A stretch of 64,000 bases of DNA from Methanothermococcus thermolithotrophicus DSM 2095 (GTDB taxonomy: Archaea; AGJL01; Methanococci; Methanococcales; Methanococcaceae): assembly GCF_946463545.1 (NCBI RefSeq), contig NZ_OX296583.1, positions 1,558,902 through 1,622,901 on the forward strand, in the 5' to 3' direction. The notes under the pieces were generated by a model. That model was not told the DNA's origin and did not search any database. It saw only the letters and a list, made by a program, of their open reading frames with translations. Shown here piece after piece: positions 27,275-37,236 of this stretch (its first letter is position 1; every line of letters starts with the position of its first letter). Made by a program: the position numbers and the translations under genes.

Positions 27275-28171
27275 TTGGTGATTAAAATATTTGAACTAAT
27301 AGCTATTTTAAGTGGTTTGTATATTGCATTTGTAATTGGGGCGAACGATACTGCAAATGCACTTGGAACAGCCATTGGAGCAAATTTAATGAGTTATAAA
27401 AAATTAGTTTTTATATTTGGCGTGTTTGTCCTTATAGGGTGTTTAAATGCCCACAAAGTCGGACATACGGTAGGCTCCATTACCGGCGGAGAGGTAATAT
27501 TTCCATTGATAATCGCTGGAATTATTATCACAATGATAACCTATAAAAAGATACCAATATCTACACATCAGGTTATAGTATGTGCATTGGTTGGTTTGAA
27601 CCTGAATACTGCAAATTTGGATTTATTTGTAAAAATTATTGGTAGCTGGATAGTTTCACCAATACTGGCTGGTTTTCTATCCTTTGTACTTTATAATGCC
27701 GTTGAAAAATTGAATATTTCTGTTTTAAAAAGGGAGGAACTATTAAGATATGGATTAATATTAAGCGGTGGACTTATAGCATATAATTTAGGTTCAAACG
27801 ATCTTCCAACTGCACTTGGAGCTGTAACAAACAGTAGTTATGTTTTTCTTATGGGAGGTATTGTCCTTATATTAGGTGCCTTGCTTTTTGGAAAGGGAGT
27901 TTCTGAAACCGTTGGATTGAGAATCGTTAGGTTAAGTCCATTAACTGCATTTATTGCCCAGCTATCTGCGGGAATTAGTGTTCTTGTATTCACCCAGTTT
28001 GGTATGCCGGTTTCTACAACTCAGGCTATTATTGGTGGAATCGTAGGGGTGGGATTAACAAAAGGTATCAAAACAGTCAGCTGGAAAACTTTGTTAAGTA
28101 TTGTGCTTGGTTGGGTTTCTGCTCCAGGTCTTGCACTGTTTGTCGGTTATTTGATTGAATTTTTGTTCTAA
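27275..28171 (+). CDS. Pit-family phosphate permease
   Basis: A 298-residue permease with two inverted repeats bearing the family signature GANDTANALGTAIGA near the N terminus and GSNDLPTALGAV in the second half, plus ISTHQV and VSTTQAI. It imports phosphate (or metal phosphate) coupled to a cation. The start is unclear: TTG 27275 or GTG 27278 directly abuts the upstream stop, while GGTGAT (27277-27282) looks like a ribosome site for a non-standard start near 27287. The DUF47 partner is upstream. Confidence 0.88.
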   Translation: MVIKIFELIAILSGLYIAFVIGANDTANALGTAIGANLMSYKKLVFIFGVFVLIGCLNAHKVGHTVGSITGGEVIFPLIIAGIIITMITYKKIPISTHQVIVCALVGLNLNTANLDLFVKIIGSWIVSPILAGFLSFVLYNAVEKLNISVLKREELLRYGLILSGGLIAYNLGSNDLPTALGAVTNSSYVFLMGGIVLILGALLFGKGVSETVGLRIVRLSPLTAFIAQLSAGISVLVFTQFGMPVSTTQAIIGGIVGVGLTKGIKTVSWKTLLSIVLGWVSAPGLALFVGYLIEFLF

Positions 28172-28363
28172 TTTTATTATTTTTAATTCTTTATTATTCA
28201 ATATAGGTGCATGACAAATATATTATAAGTATAATGTAGTAGATGTTAGAGATGATTAATTATAGTATACATCTATAATAGATATCAAATTACAGTTAAT
28301 TGTTTACTTACTACGTACTATCTACTATTTTATTTATCGTTTAATGAATTAAGGTGTATTATT

Positions 28364-29545
28364 ATGACTAAAACAGATTTAACAGACTATCAAAAAACTA
28401 ATAAGCAGGAATCTGTTTATTTATCGGATTTAGAAGAAGTGGCTTGTGCCGATTTGCCGTTAGGTTGTCAGTACTGCATTAACGGAGAAAAACTTGTTCT
28501 ATTCATAAGTGGAATCTGCGGTGAAAATTGTTTTTACTGCCCACTGTCTGAAAATAGAAAAAGTAAAGACGTAATATATGCAAATGAAAAGAAGATAAGT
28601 TCAATTGAAGAGGCTATTGAAGAGGCTTACCTCTGTAATAGTAAAGGTGTAGGAATTACCGGAGGAAACCCTCTTTTAAAGATTGAGAGAACTGTGGAAT
28701 ATCTAAAGGCACTGAAGGAAGAATTTGGAGAAGAATTTCACAGCCACCTATACACCACACCGGATGTCGTTGATGAAGAAAAACTTAAAATGTTAAAAGA
28801 GGCGGGATTGGACGAAATAAGACTACACCCAACTAAATTTTTTAAAAACGATGGAAAATTTAAATTTAAACTTGAAGAATTTTTAGACAAGTTAAAACTG
28901 TGTATGAAATATATTCCTGATGTTGGAGTTGAAATTCCAGGAATTCCAGGAATGGAGGAAGAAATACTTAATTTGGCAAATGAAGTTGATAAAATAGGAG
29001 TTAAATTCTTAAATATAAATGAATTGGAATACTCTGAAACCAACTACACGGAGCTCTTGAATAAAGGATTCAAAGAAAAAAATGATTACGCATCAGGGAT
29101 TTCAGGAAGTGGAGAAACTGCCAAATATGTAATCGAGAATTTCAATGGAAACATGATAATTCACTACTGCCCTTCGTCCTTGAAAGATGGCATACAGCTG
29201 AAAAACAGGCTTATAAATAGGGCAAAGAACGTTGCTAAAGAATATGATGTCATAACCGAAGAAGGCTTAATTCTGAGAGGCATAATAATATTTAGAGATA
29301 GAGCGGAAGTTGAAGAAGTCCTCGAAATTTTAGAGTACAACGACGTGGACTTTGAAATAGATGATGATAAGATATTTTTAAATCCATTTATCCTAGAAGA
29401 TTTGATAGAGAATCTAAAAAATGCAAATTATGAAATAAGTTTTAGTGCTTATGTGTCTGAAATATACCCTACAAGCGACAGGCTTGAAGTTGAAAGAATA
29501 CCTTTGGTAACAAGAAAGCCAAAATTGAAGCTTAAAAAGAATTAA
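28364..29545 (+). CDS. Radical SAM protein (Pfl-activase-like), function unknown
   Basis: A 393-residue radical SAM enzyme. The CX3CX2C cluster is CGENCFYC near residue 55, preceded by an extra CADLPLGCQYC. The TIM-barrel motif GITGGNPLL corresponds to the GGEP SAM-binding element, and VEIPGIPG is also visible. The C-terminal ~110 residues form a separate domain containing IEDDDKIFLNPFILEDL-like sequence. It belongs to an uncharacterised archaeal group; the substrate is unknown. It is monocistronic, upstream of the rpsB cluster. Confidence 0.8.
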   Translation: MTKTDLTDYQKTNKQESVYLSDLEEVACADLPLGCQYCINGEKLVLFISGICGENCFYCPLSENRKSKDVIYANEKKISSIEEAIEEAYLCNSKGVGITGGNPLLKIERTVEYLKALKEEFGEEFHSHLYTTPDVVDEEKLKMLKEAGLDEIRLHPTKFFKNDGKFKFKLEEFLDKLKLCMKYIPDVGVEIPGIPGMEEEILNLANEVDKIGVKFLNINELEYSETNYTELLNKGFKEKNDYASGISGSGETAKYVIENFNGNMIIHYCPSSLKDGIQLKNRLINRAKNVAKEYDVITEEGLILRGIIIFRDRAEVEEVLEILEYNDVDFEIDDDKIFLNPFILEDLIENLKNANYEISFSAYVSEIYPTSDRLEVERIPLVTRKPKLKLKKN

Positions 29546-29670
29546 AGTAAAGATAGAGAAAAGTATATATAGTATATTAAGCATTTGTTTAATGTTTAAT
29601 TTTTTACAGTAGTTCTATCTAGAAATTTTAACATAAAATAGAAACTTGAATATCGACAAAAAAACAAAAG

Positions 29671-29690
29671 GGCTTTATTTTTACAAAGCC
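29671..29690 (+). promoter_or_regulatory. Leader hairpin before rpsB
   Basis: GGCTTT (29671-29676) and AAAGCC (29685-29690) can pair in the presumed 5' leader, followed by the strong ribosome site GGAGG (29706-29710). Upstream, AAAGTATATATAGTAT near 29560-29576 is TATA-like. An autoregulatory leader is possible for a ribosomal protein gene, but this is speculative. Confidence 0.3.
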
Positions 29691-29718
29691 AAAAAACCAC
29701 TATTTTGGAGGAATAGGT

Positions 29719-30378
29719 ATGGCAGATGAAAGTCTATTGACCACATTAGATACATATTTGGCTTCCGGTATGCACATCGGTACACAGCAAAAAACAAAAG
29801 ACATGAAGAAATACATCTACAGAGTAAGATCAGACGGTTTATACGTTTTAGATGTTAGAAAAACAGATGAAAAAATAAGATTAGCTGCAAAATTCTTATC
29901 AAACTACGAACCTGAAGACATTTTAGCAGTTTCAAGAAGAGTGTACTCAGTAGGACCATTAGAAAAATTCGGCCAAGTTACAGGTATAAAAGCAGTTGCA
30001 GGAAGGTTTGTTCCTGGTACATTAACAAACCCAGCTTCCAAAAAATTCATAGAACCTGAAGTATTATTTTTAAGCGACCCTAGAGTAGATAGACAAGCTT
30101 TAAAAGAAGCTATTGAACTAGGCATACCAATTATCGGTATGTGCGATACAGAACACTTAACCTCATACATAGACTTCGTAATACCAACAAACAACAAAGG
30201 TAGAAAGGCTGTTTCATTAATCTACTATTTAATAGCTAGAGAATACTTAAGAAACAGAGGAGTTATTAGTGAAGAGGTTCCATTCTCATACGAAGAATTC
30301 TTAGAAAAAGCTATGAATGTTAAAGTTAGACATAACAACCAACAATTCCAAAGAGGAAGGGGAAGAAGAAGGAGATAA
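29719..30378 (+). CDS. rpsB: 30S ribosomal protein uS2
   Basis: A 219-residue archaeal S2 with [78 protein letters not shown] and an Arg-rich tail (QRGRGRRRR). It binds the small-subunit body/neck. It heads a run with a zinc-ribbon protein and eS1. The promoter and a leader hairpin lie in the 170 bp upstream. Confidence 0.96.
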   Translation: MADESLLTTLDTYLASGMHIGTQQKTKDMKKYIYRVRSDGLYVLDVRKTDEKIRLAAKFLSNYEPEDILAVSRRVYSVGPLEKFGQVTGIKAVAGRFVPGTLTNPASKKFIEPEVLFLSDPRVDRQALKEAIELGIPIIGMCDTEHLTSYIDFVIPTNNKGRKAVSLIYYLIAREYLRNRGVISEEVPFSYEEFLEKAMNVKVRHNNQQFQRGRGRRRR

Positions 30379-30460
30379 GTCGGCCTAATAACTAAGGGTA
30401 GCTACTTATCTTAGTCCTCTATAGTTATATGCCCAATTATCTATAAAACACGTGATTAAA

Positions 30461-31066
30461 ATGGAAGAAAAATTTTTACTTGAATGCCCGAGCTGTGATG
30501 ATGTAACCCCCCATGATATACTAAAAAAAGTTGAATCAAAGAAACACGTTAAATATACTGTGAAGTGTCTAGATTGTGGACATGTTCACGAAGTAGAAAA
30601 AACAGTTAAATTAAAAGACGTTAAGATAATTATAAGTAGATTTGACGAATCAGAAAAAAAAGTAATCCAAGTACCTACTAATGAAATTCTTAGCGTTGGG
30701 GACAAAATTGAAGTTTTCGGGGAAAATGTTGAGATAACTGGTATCGAAACTGACAAGAGGGTTACATCTTCAAAAGCAGAAAGTGTAAAAACATTATGGG
30801 CAAAATCTATTGATATTCCTAAAAAAGTTGGTATATCAATAAATAACAGGGGTATTACCTATTCAATTAATATTTTAGTTCCTCAAGATTACGTCTTTGA
30901 AGAAGGTAAGGTATATAAAATTAAGAGCTCGTTCTTTAGAATAAAAATGATAAAAACTGAGAAGGGCAATTTTAAGAGAGAAGTTGCACGTAAAATAAAA
31001 AGGATATATGCAGATTCTACAAAACCCTTGAGGAAACATGAGGACTTAACAGATTATTTGATATAA
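30461..31066 (+). CDS. Zinc-ribbon protein of the HVO_0476 type
   Basis: A 201-residue protein with an N-terminal zinc ribbon (CPSCDDVTPHD ... CLDCGHVHEVE), followed by a beta-rich region with KIEVFGENVEITGIETDKR and an Arg/Lys-rich C terminus. Archaeal homologues are conserved but uncharacterised; placement between uS2 and eS1 suggests a translation-related role. ATG 30461 is chosen because GTGAT at 30452-30456 serves as its ribosome site. It is 12 bp from the next gene. Confidence 0.7.
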   Translation: MEEKFLLECPSCDDVTPHDILKKVESKKHVKYTVKCLDCGHVHEVEKTVKLKDVKIIISRFDESEKKVIQVPTNEILSVGDKIEVFGENVEITGIETDKRVTSSKAESVKTLWAKSIDIPKKVGISINNRGITYSINILVPQDYVFEEGKVYKIKSSFFRIKMIKTEKGNFKREVARKIKRIYADSTKPLRKHEDLTDYLI

Positions 31067-31078
31067 TGAGGTGTAATA

Positions 31079-31735
31079 ATGGCAAGAATGAAAGCTAGAA
31101 GTGGTAAAGGGAGAAGAGTAACCAGAGATACCTGGAAAACAAAAGTTTGGTATGATATACGCACTCCACAAGTATTTGGCGGAGATGTAATAGGTCAAAC
31201 TCCTTCAAACGATCCATCATTATTGATTGGAAGAGTTGCTGAAATTAGTTTAAGAGACTTAACTAACGACCACACAAAACACATGGTTAGAATGTACTTT
31301 AAGATAGATGGCGTTAGCGGAAACAACGCAACAACACAATTTGTTGGTCACGACACAACAAGAGAATACTTAAAATCACAAATCAGAAGAAGAAGAAGCA
31401 AAATAGACACCGTAGTTGATGTTAGAACAAAAGATGGATACAAGATAAGGGTTAAAGCTATCGTTTTAACAGCCGTTAGAGCTAGAGACCACCACAAAAC
31501 AGAAATAAGAAAGAAAATGGAAGAAATCATAAGAACAATGGCTAAAGAATCAACATTCCCAGAATACGTTCAGGCAATGTTGTTAGGTGGATTAGGTTCA
31601 AAAATCTACGGCGAATGTAAAAAGATGTTCCCATTAAGAAGAGTGGAAGTATATAAATCAGAAGTTTTAGAATTCGGAAAACCATTGGAAGCTAAAGCAG
31701 AAGAAGAAACTGTTGAAGAAGAAAAACAAGAATAA
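31079..31735 (+). CDS. rps3ae: 30S ribosomal protein eS1 (S3Ae)
   Basis: A 218-residue protein matching eS1: KGRRVTRDTWKTKVWYDIRTPQVF, GRVAEISLRDLTNDHTKH, QIRRRRSKIDTVVDVRTKDGY and PLRRVEVYKSEVLEFGKP. An acidic C-terminal tail (EEETVEEEKQE) follows. GAGGTG precedes ATG 31079. It is the last gene of the rpsB run; a T-tract follows. Confidence 0.96.
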   Translation: MARMKARSGKGRRVTRDTWKTKVWYDIRTPQVFGGDVIGQTPSNDPSLLIGRVAEISLRDLTNDHTKHMVRMYFKIDGVSGNNATTQFVGHDTTREYLKSQIRRRRSKIDTVVDVRTKDGYKIRVKAIVLTAVRARDHHKTEIRKKMEEIIRTMAKESTFPEYVQAMLLGGLGSKIYGECKKMFPLRRVEVYKSEVLEFGKPLEAKAEEETVEEEKQE

Positions 31736-31743
31736 AATAATAA

Positions 31744-31763
31744 ACTTCTTTTTTTGTTTTTTA
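31744..31763 (+). terminator. T-tract terminator after eS1 gene
   Basis: CTTCTTTTTTTGTTTTTTAA begins about 9 bp after the stop codon. A U-rich archaeal terminator is likely. The next gene has a ~170-bp AT-rich upstream region of its own. Confidence 0.5.
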
Positions 31764-31931
31764 AATGAATATTTTTTAAAATCTCTTTTACTGTTAATAT
31801 AAATTTACTGTGAAATTGTTTTATACTATTTTATCAATATATTCTACAATACCGTATGGTCTTATTTGTTATATTTGTTATTTTTAATATTTTATAAACG
31901 TATATACTGTTGCTGGTTATGGGTGATATTT

Positions 31932-32276
31932 TTGGCCAAACAAAATTCTAACAATTTTCATGAATCCCTATCAGAAATTGAAGAATTGGTCAGGGACTCT
32001 AAAAATGGAGTTTTAATTGATATTGAGATTACTCCAAATGCAAAGAAAAACCAAATTGGCGGAATAAATACTTGGAGAAAAAGACTGGAAATAAGAATAA
32101 AAGAACAGCCAATAGAAGGAAAGGCAAACAAGGAAATTATCAAATTCCTTAAAAAAACGTTGAAGAAAAATATTGAAATAGTGGCTGGTTCAACATCATC
32201 TCAAAAGACTGTTTTGGTAGTTGATGCTAAAAAAGAAGAGGTTATTGAAATTTTAAAAGATATTATATTTAAATAA
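31932..32276 (+). CDS. UPF0235 (DUF167/YggU) family protein
   Basis: A 114-residue protein with the family core LIDIEITPNAKKNQIGGINTWRKRLEIRIKEQPIEGKANKEIIKFL and VAGSTSSQKTVLV. The fold is known for homologues (YggU/MTH637 type) but the function is not. The start is taken as TTG 31932 after GGGTGAT (31921-31927), since the frame upstream to 31866 is hydrophobic non-family sequence. It is followed by the YcaO gene after 30 bp, so the two may be co-transcribed. Confidence 0.8.
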   Translation: MAKQNSNNFHESLSEIEELVRDSKNGVLIDIEITPNAKKNQIGGINTWRKRLEIRIKEQPIEGKANKEIIKFLKKTLKKNIEIVAGSTSSQKTVLVVDAKKEEVIEILKDIIFK

Positions 32277-32306
32277 ATTATTAAATAAGTAGATGTTCGT
32301 GATATT

Positions 32307-33506
32307 ATGGATGATATAAACTACACTTTAGCAGCTTATAGAATATGCACCCCAGAAAAAACCTGGGAAAAGATAGAACCTGTAACAAAGGAGATTGGAG
32401 TTACAAGAATTGCCAGAATAGATGGGTTAGACAGAGTAGGAATTCCTGTTTACTCTGCAATAAGACCTTCTGCAAAGGAAGGGGCCATAAGCGTCTATGC
32501 TGGAAAGGGGGCAACAGACATTCAAGCTAGGGTTTCTTCCGCCATGGAAGCTATTGAAAGATACTCTGCAGAATACGATGAAAAAAGTAATGTAGAACTT
32601 ACCTTAAAACCTGAAAATCCCATAAACCTGGAGGAGCTCATAGTTCCAAGAAATATCTCATCAGGCATTGGTAACATCAATAACACTAAAAATATAGAGT
32701 GGGTAAGAGGTTACGACATAATAAATAATGAAACTGTCGAAATTCCTGCCAACAGCGTTTTTCACCCTTATGAAGGAAAGAGACTTTTTAGAAGTAACAC
32801 AAACGGTTTAGCATCTGGAAATTCTAGAGAAGAAGCCATTTTTCATGGAATTTTAGAGGTTGTTGAAAGGGATGCATGGAGCATCTCGGAGCTCTCCAAA
32901 AGAACATATAAAAAGATAAATATTGAAGGAGCAAAAAATCCGATAATCCATGAATTAATGGAAAAATTCAATAAATCAAAAATAAATATAGTTTTGAAGG
33001 ATTTAACCAGTGAAGTAGGTATTCCAACAATAGCTGCAATATCTGATGACGATGTTTTAAAAGATCCTGCCCTTTTGTGCATGGGTGTTGGATGTCATCT
33101 TCATCCTGAAATAGCAGTTATACGAGCTCTTACCGAAGTGGCACAAAGTAGAGCTACCCAGATACATGGGGCAAGGGAAGACACAATAAGAGGGGATGTT
33201 GTAAGGAAAATAAGCTACGATAGAATGAAAAGAATCCATAGGAAATGGTTTGAACATAGGGAAGAAGTAAATATTGAAGATATACCAAACAATGCAAAGT
33301 TGAATTTAAAAAGAGATATCCAAACAGTTAAAGAAAAACTTTCTGAAAATGGATTTGACAAAATAGTGGTTGTAGATCTGAAAAAAACGGATATAGATGT
33401 TGTCAGAGTTGTAATCCCTAAAATGGAGGTTTACTGCGTGGATAGAGATAGAATATCCCCTTGGGTAAAGGATAGGGTTAGAAAAATAGCAGACAAAAAA
33501 TTATAA
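32307..33506 (+). CDS. ycaO: YcaO-domain protein, methanogenesis marker protein 1
   Basis: A 399-residue ATP-dependent cyclodehydratase-family protein. Motifs include YSAIRPSAKEGAISVYAGKGATDIQARVSSAMEAIERYSAEY, NSREEAIFHGILEVVERDAW and LTEVAQSRATQIHGARED, the ATP/Mg-binding E-x-x-E-R segments of YcaO. In methanogens this protein installs the thioglycine of methyl-coenzyme M reductase. No tfuA is adjacent in the window. Confidence 0.92.
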   Translation: MDDINYTLAAYRICTPEKTWEKIEPVTKEIGVTRIARIDGLDRVGIPVYSAIRPSAKEGAISVYAGKGATDIQARVSSAMEAIERYSAEYDEKSNVELTLKPENPINLEELIVPRNISSGIGNINNTKNIEWVRGYDIINNETVEIPANSVFHPYEGKRLFRSNTNGLASGNSREEAIFHGILEVVERDAWSISELSKRTYKKINIEGAKNPIIHELMEKFNKSKINIVLKDLTSEVGIPTIAAISDDDVLKDPALLCMGVGCHLHPEIAVIRALTEVAQSRATQIHGAREDTIRGDVVRKISYDRMKRIHRKWFEHREEVNIEDIPNNAKLNLKRDIQTVKEKLSENGFDKIVVVDLKKTDIDVVRVVIPKMEVYCVDRDRISPWVKDRVRKIADKKL

Positions 33507-33599
33507 TTTATCTTTTAAACTCTTTTTATAAATATATTATAAAAAATAAATTTAAAATCAAAGAATATCATAAAAATAATGGAACAAAGCCCAAAGTAA

Positions 33600-33639
33600 A
33601 ACGGTCCAAACATTCGAAAAATTGAACGGTCCAAACATT
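33600..33639. repeat. Two direct copies of a 15-bp sequence
   Basis: AACGGTCCAAACATT occurs at 33600-33614 and again at 33625-33639 (25-bp period). The function is unknown. It lies about 130 bp from the 3' end of tRNA-Ala, in a ~530-bp region whose only gene is that tRNA; the 34 kb side carries an ATATATAAG TATA-like element near 34009. Confidence 0.5.
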
Positions 33640-33765
33640 AGTTCAAATTAATGAACGTAATGAACGAATATCTATCTAGACTATTGATTAATGGGCTAAA
33701 CATAATTCGGAACGTAACTTTAAAAAGGTTGTATCTAAAATATCAAGAATCTAACGCTATATTAA

Positions 33766-33839
33766 TGGACTGGGCGGGATTTGAACCCGCGGCCTCCGCA
33801 CAGCCAATGCGGCGATCTCCCAGTCTGATCTACCAGCCC
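33766..33839 (-). tRNA. tRNA-Ala (anticodon GGC)
   Basis: On the minus strand a full 74-nt cloverleaf reads: acceptor GGGCTGG pairing with CCAGTCC, D arm GATC/GATC, anticodon arm CCGCA-TTGGCTG-TGCGG, and T arm GCGGG-TTCAAAT-CCCGC. The anticodon is GGC. The G3:U70 wobble and A73 are alanine identity features. CCA is not encoded. Position 37 is T, an unusual pyrimidine next to the anticodon. No intron. Confidence 0.93.
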
Positions 33840-34039
33840 ACACACCCCAGTTATTAACCAATTACACCTATATAAAGTTTTCGGTCTTATTGAAAGTCTG
33901 TTTTGGTGATCGATTACTTTGTATATCTTAGGTAACATATATAATAGTATGTAATTTTAATGATCGAGACAAACTATTTATTATTTCGTGTAACGCACAC
34001 CACCATGATATATAAGTTCGATTGATAAAGGTAGATTGT

Positions 34040-35488
34040 ATGGATGTTTTCAAAGAAGATTTTGACGTTGTGATTATTGGAGCAGGCCCCGCAGGTCTCT
34101 TTGCAGCCTATGAGCTCGTAGAAAAAAGTAAATTAAAAATTTTAATAGTTGAAAAGGGCCTAGATATTGATAAGAGAAAGTGCAAAATGAAAGAATTCAA
34201 CCACTGCCTTAGATGTAAACCCTGCCACATCATGAGTGGAGTAGGCGGGGCTGGAGGTTTAAGTGACGGCACAGTTAACTTAAGGCCAGATATTGGCGGA
34301 GATTTAACAGAATTAACCACTGATGAAAACTACTCCTGGCAGTTAATATGGGAAGTTGACCAAATACTCCTAAAGCACAAAACCCCTAAAGAAATAATCA
34401 AAGGAAAGGAATATGAAATTAGAGAGCTCGAAAGAAAATCTGCACAAGTTGGGGTTAAATTTATTTCCATAATTCAGAGGCATATAGGTTCAGACCACAC
34501 AAAAGAAACTATTGGAAGTATAAGGGATCACTTAATAAACAAAGGAGTTAAATTCATGCTCCATACTACGGTTAAAGAGTTTTATCAAGGAGAGGTCATT
34601 GTAGAGAGACGGAATGAAGTTTTTAAAATAAAAACAAAATATATCGTTGTAGCTCCAGGAAGAATAGGGGCTGACTGGTTTCATGATGTTGCCCAAAAAA
34701 TAGGTTTAAATGCCAGGCATGGTCCAATCGATGTTGGAGTTAGGGTTGAAGTACCTTCAATCATAATGGAACCTGTAACAAATATAAATCATGACCCTAA
34801 GTTTCACATATATACTGATACCTACGATGATTTCGTTAGAACTTTTTGCACAAACCCATACGGATTTGTTGTAGAGGAGAAATACAGAGATTTTGTTGGA
34901 GTTAATGGTCATTCAATGAAGGATGAAAAAAGTAACAATACAAACTTTGCTCTTTTAACCAGAATAGAACTTACAGAACCTGTGGAAGATACAACTTCCT
35001 ATGGGAAAAGCATAGCACACTTGGCAACCACGATTGGAGGAGGAATGCCAGTACTTCAGAGACTTGGAGATTTAAGAAGGGGTAGAAGAAGTACCAAGTC
35101 TAGAATCATGAGGAGCAATGTAGTACCTACTTTGAGATATATCACACCTGGAGATATAGCAATGGCTTTACCTTATAGGATAGTAACGAATATTATAGAG
35201 GGCCTTGAAAAACTGGATAAAGTTATTCCAGGGGTTGCAAGTGATCACACCTTGCTTTATGCACCCGAAATTAAGTACTATGCAATGAGAGCTCTAGTGA
35301 ACTCGGATCTTGAGACTAATATAGAAAACATTTTTGTTGCCGGTGATGGGGCAGGACTTTCAAGGGATATTACAAATGCAGCGGCCACAGGAATCTTGGC
35401 TGCCAGAGGGATTTTAAAAAAAGAAGGAGTTATGGACCGTAGTTTTAAAAAAGACGGCAACTGGAAAGAGGCTATTGAAAAACTATAG
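34040..35488 (+). CDS. FAD-dependent oxidoreductase, archaeal family of unknown substrate
   Basis: A 482-residue flavoprotein. The N-terminal dinucleotide-binding motif is DVVIIGAGPAGLFAAYEL. A cysteine pair region CLRCKPCHIMSGVGGAGGLSDG follows, and a C-terminal FAD motif NIFVAGDGAGLSRDITNAAATG closes the domain. It belongs to the FAD-dehydrogenase group related to NAD(FAD)-utilizing proteins; the reaction is not known. ATG 34040 with AAGGT upstream is preferred over TTG 34022. Monocistronic. Confidence 0.85.
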   Translation: MDVFKEDFDVVIIGAGPAGLFAAYELVEKSKLKILIVEKGLDIDKRKCKMKEFNHCLRCKPCHIMSGVGGAGGLSDGTVNLRPDIGGDLTELTTDENYSWQLIWEVDQILLKHKTPKEIIKGKEYEIRELERKSAQVGVKFISIIQRHIGSDHTKETIGSIRDHLINKGVKFMLHTTVKEFYQGEVIVERRNEVFKIKTKYIVVAPGRIGADWFHDVAQKIGLNARHGPIDVGVRVEVPSIIMEPVTNINHDPKFHIYTDTYDDFVRTFCTNPYGFVVEEKYRDFVGVNGHSMKDEKSNNTNFALLTRIELTEPVEDTTSYGKSIAHLATTIGGGMPVLQRLGDLRRGRRSTKSRIMRSNVVPTLRYITPGDIAMALPYRIVTNIIEGLEKLDKVIPGVASDHTLLYAPEIKYYAMRALVNSDLETNIENIFVAGDGAGLSRDITNAAATGILAARGILKKEGVMDRSFKKDGNWKEAIEKL

Positions 35489-35748
35489 TTCTCGTTATAA
35501 TGGACTAATGTTCTTGAATTAATATTCTTAAATTATATTCTTGAAACTGGATATGGCATTATACAACTAAACAAAATATTTACAATTCATACGATTAATT
35601 TTATAATTTACAGTAAATCGTTAATTCCGAGACAACCATATAAAAGCCAATAAAAATATTGTGGACAAAATATACCTATTATGACAAAATCTATTATACT
35701 TCTAAATTTAAAACATATTCTAAGTTTATAGCATTTCCCGGTGATGTG

Positions 35749-37179
35749 ATGAGGATTTATAACACCTTAACAAGAGAGTATGAAGAGTTTAAACCATTAG
35801 ATAGTTGGGAAGTTAAAATGTATGTCTGTGGGCCTACCGTTTATGATTACGCCCATTTAGGACATGGAAGAACCTACGTGGCTTTTGATGTCATTAGAAG
35901 ATACTTAGAACACAGGGGCAATTATACCATTAAGATGGTTCTTAACTTTACAGATATCGATGATAAAATTATAAATAGGGCAAATGAAACAAAAATAAAG
36001 CCGGAAGAATTGGCAGATAAATTTATAAAGTCTTTCTTAGAAGATATGAATAAATTGAATATTAAACCTGCAGATATTTATCCAAGGGTCTCCGAACATA
36101 TAGATGATGTTATTTCATTTATAAAAAAACTTGAAGAAAAAGGATATGCCTATAAAACAAAGGACGGAGTTTATTTTGATGTTAGAAAGTTCAAAGAGTA
36201 TGGAAAACTTAGCAACATTAATTTAAACGAAACAATAGCAGGCTATAGAGTGGAAAAAAATATAGAAAAGAAAAATCCTGAAGATTTTGCACTCTGGAAG
36301 TTTGCAAAACCAAACGAACCAAAATGGGACAGCCCTTGGGGTGAAGGAAGACCTGCATGGCACATAGAATGCTCAGCAATGGGTATAAAATACCTTGGAG
36401 AACAGTTTGATATTCACGGTGGAGGAAACGATTTAATATTCCCGCATCATGAAAACGAAATAGCTCAAAGTGAAGTTTGTACCGGCAAAAAACCATGGGT
36501 TAAATACTGGCTTCACACAGGATTTGTTATGGTGGATAAGGAAAAAATGAGCAAGAGTTTGGGGAACTTCATCACACTTAGGGATTTGTTTAAAAAATAC
36601 CCTCCTGAGGTCATTAGGTTCTTCTTATTACAGAGGCATTACCGCTCACCACTCGATTATTCAGAGGAAGGTATTCAGCATGCCAAAAACAACTTAGAAA
36701 AATTGTACAATACTATAGAAAATATTAGAATAGCTTTAAACGATTCGGAAACAAGTTATTCATGGGGAGATATTGAGTTTGAGACATACTCAATTATTAA
36801 AAATGCAAAAACGAACTTTTATAAAGCCATGGATAATGATTTTAATACGCCAGAGGCCATTAAATCAGTATTTGAAGTTTCAAATGCTATAAATAGGTAT
36901 ATTTCGACGGTTGAAACTCCAAAGGACAGTGTTCTTAAAAAATCACTTGAATTCTTCATAATGGTTAGTGAGGTATTTGGAATATTTAATAAGGCTTTTC
37001 AGTTTGAACAGAATTCTTCAGAGGAGGAGTTAGTAGAGCTCCTAATAAGTATCCGTTCAGACTTAAGGAAAGAGAAGAATTACAAATTATCCGATAAAAT
37101 AAGGGATGAATTAAAAGATATGGGCATTCAATTAGAGGATACGCCAAAAGGAGTTGTATGGAGGAAAATAAATATCTAA
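35749..37179 (+). CDS. cysS: Cysteinyl-tRNA synthetase
   Basis: A 476-residue class I synthetase: zinc/HIGH region MYVCGPTVYDYAHLGHGRTYVAFD, NFTDIDDKII, WHIECSAM, HGGGNDLIFPHHENEIAQSE and the KMSKS loop DKEKMSKSLGNF. Some Methanococcales lack CysRS and use only SepRS/SepCysS, so its presence is informative. ATG 35749 follows GGTGAT at 35740-35745; the frame upstream to 35659 is not family sequence. Confidence 0.96.
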   Translation: MRIYNTLTREYEEFKPLDSWEVKMYVCGPTVYDYAHLGHGRTYVAFDVIRRYLEHRGNYTIKMVLNFTDIDDKIINRANETKIKPEELADKFIKSFLEDMNKLNIKPADIYPRVSEHIDDVISFIKKLEEKGYAYKTKDGVYFDVRKFKEYGKLSNINLNETIAGYRVEKNIEKKNPEDFALWKFAKPNEPKWDSPWGEGRPAWHIECSAMGIKYLGEQFDIHGGGNDLIFPHHENEIAQSEVCTGKKPWVKYWLHTGFVMVDKEKMSKSLGNFITLRDLFKKYPPEVIRFFLLQRHYRSPLDYSEEGIQHAKNNLEKLYNTIENIRIALNDSETSYSWGDIEFETYSIIKNAKTNFYKAMDNDFNTPEAIKSVFEVSNAINRYISTVETPKDSVLKKSLEFFIMVSEVFGIFNKAFQFEQNSSEEELVELLISIRSDLRKEKNYKLSDKIRDELKDMGIQLEDTPKGVVWRKINI

Positions 37180-37236
37180 TTCCTTTATCGATTATTTTAT
37201 CATAATTTTTATTCATATTATTTGTCAGGGGATATC

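Noticed and set aside
33651-33857. 68-codon + strand open frame ending with WAGFEPAASAQPMRRSPSL-like sequence
   Set aside because: The second half is the antisense of tRNA-Ala; a classic spurious ORF.
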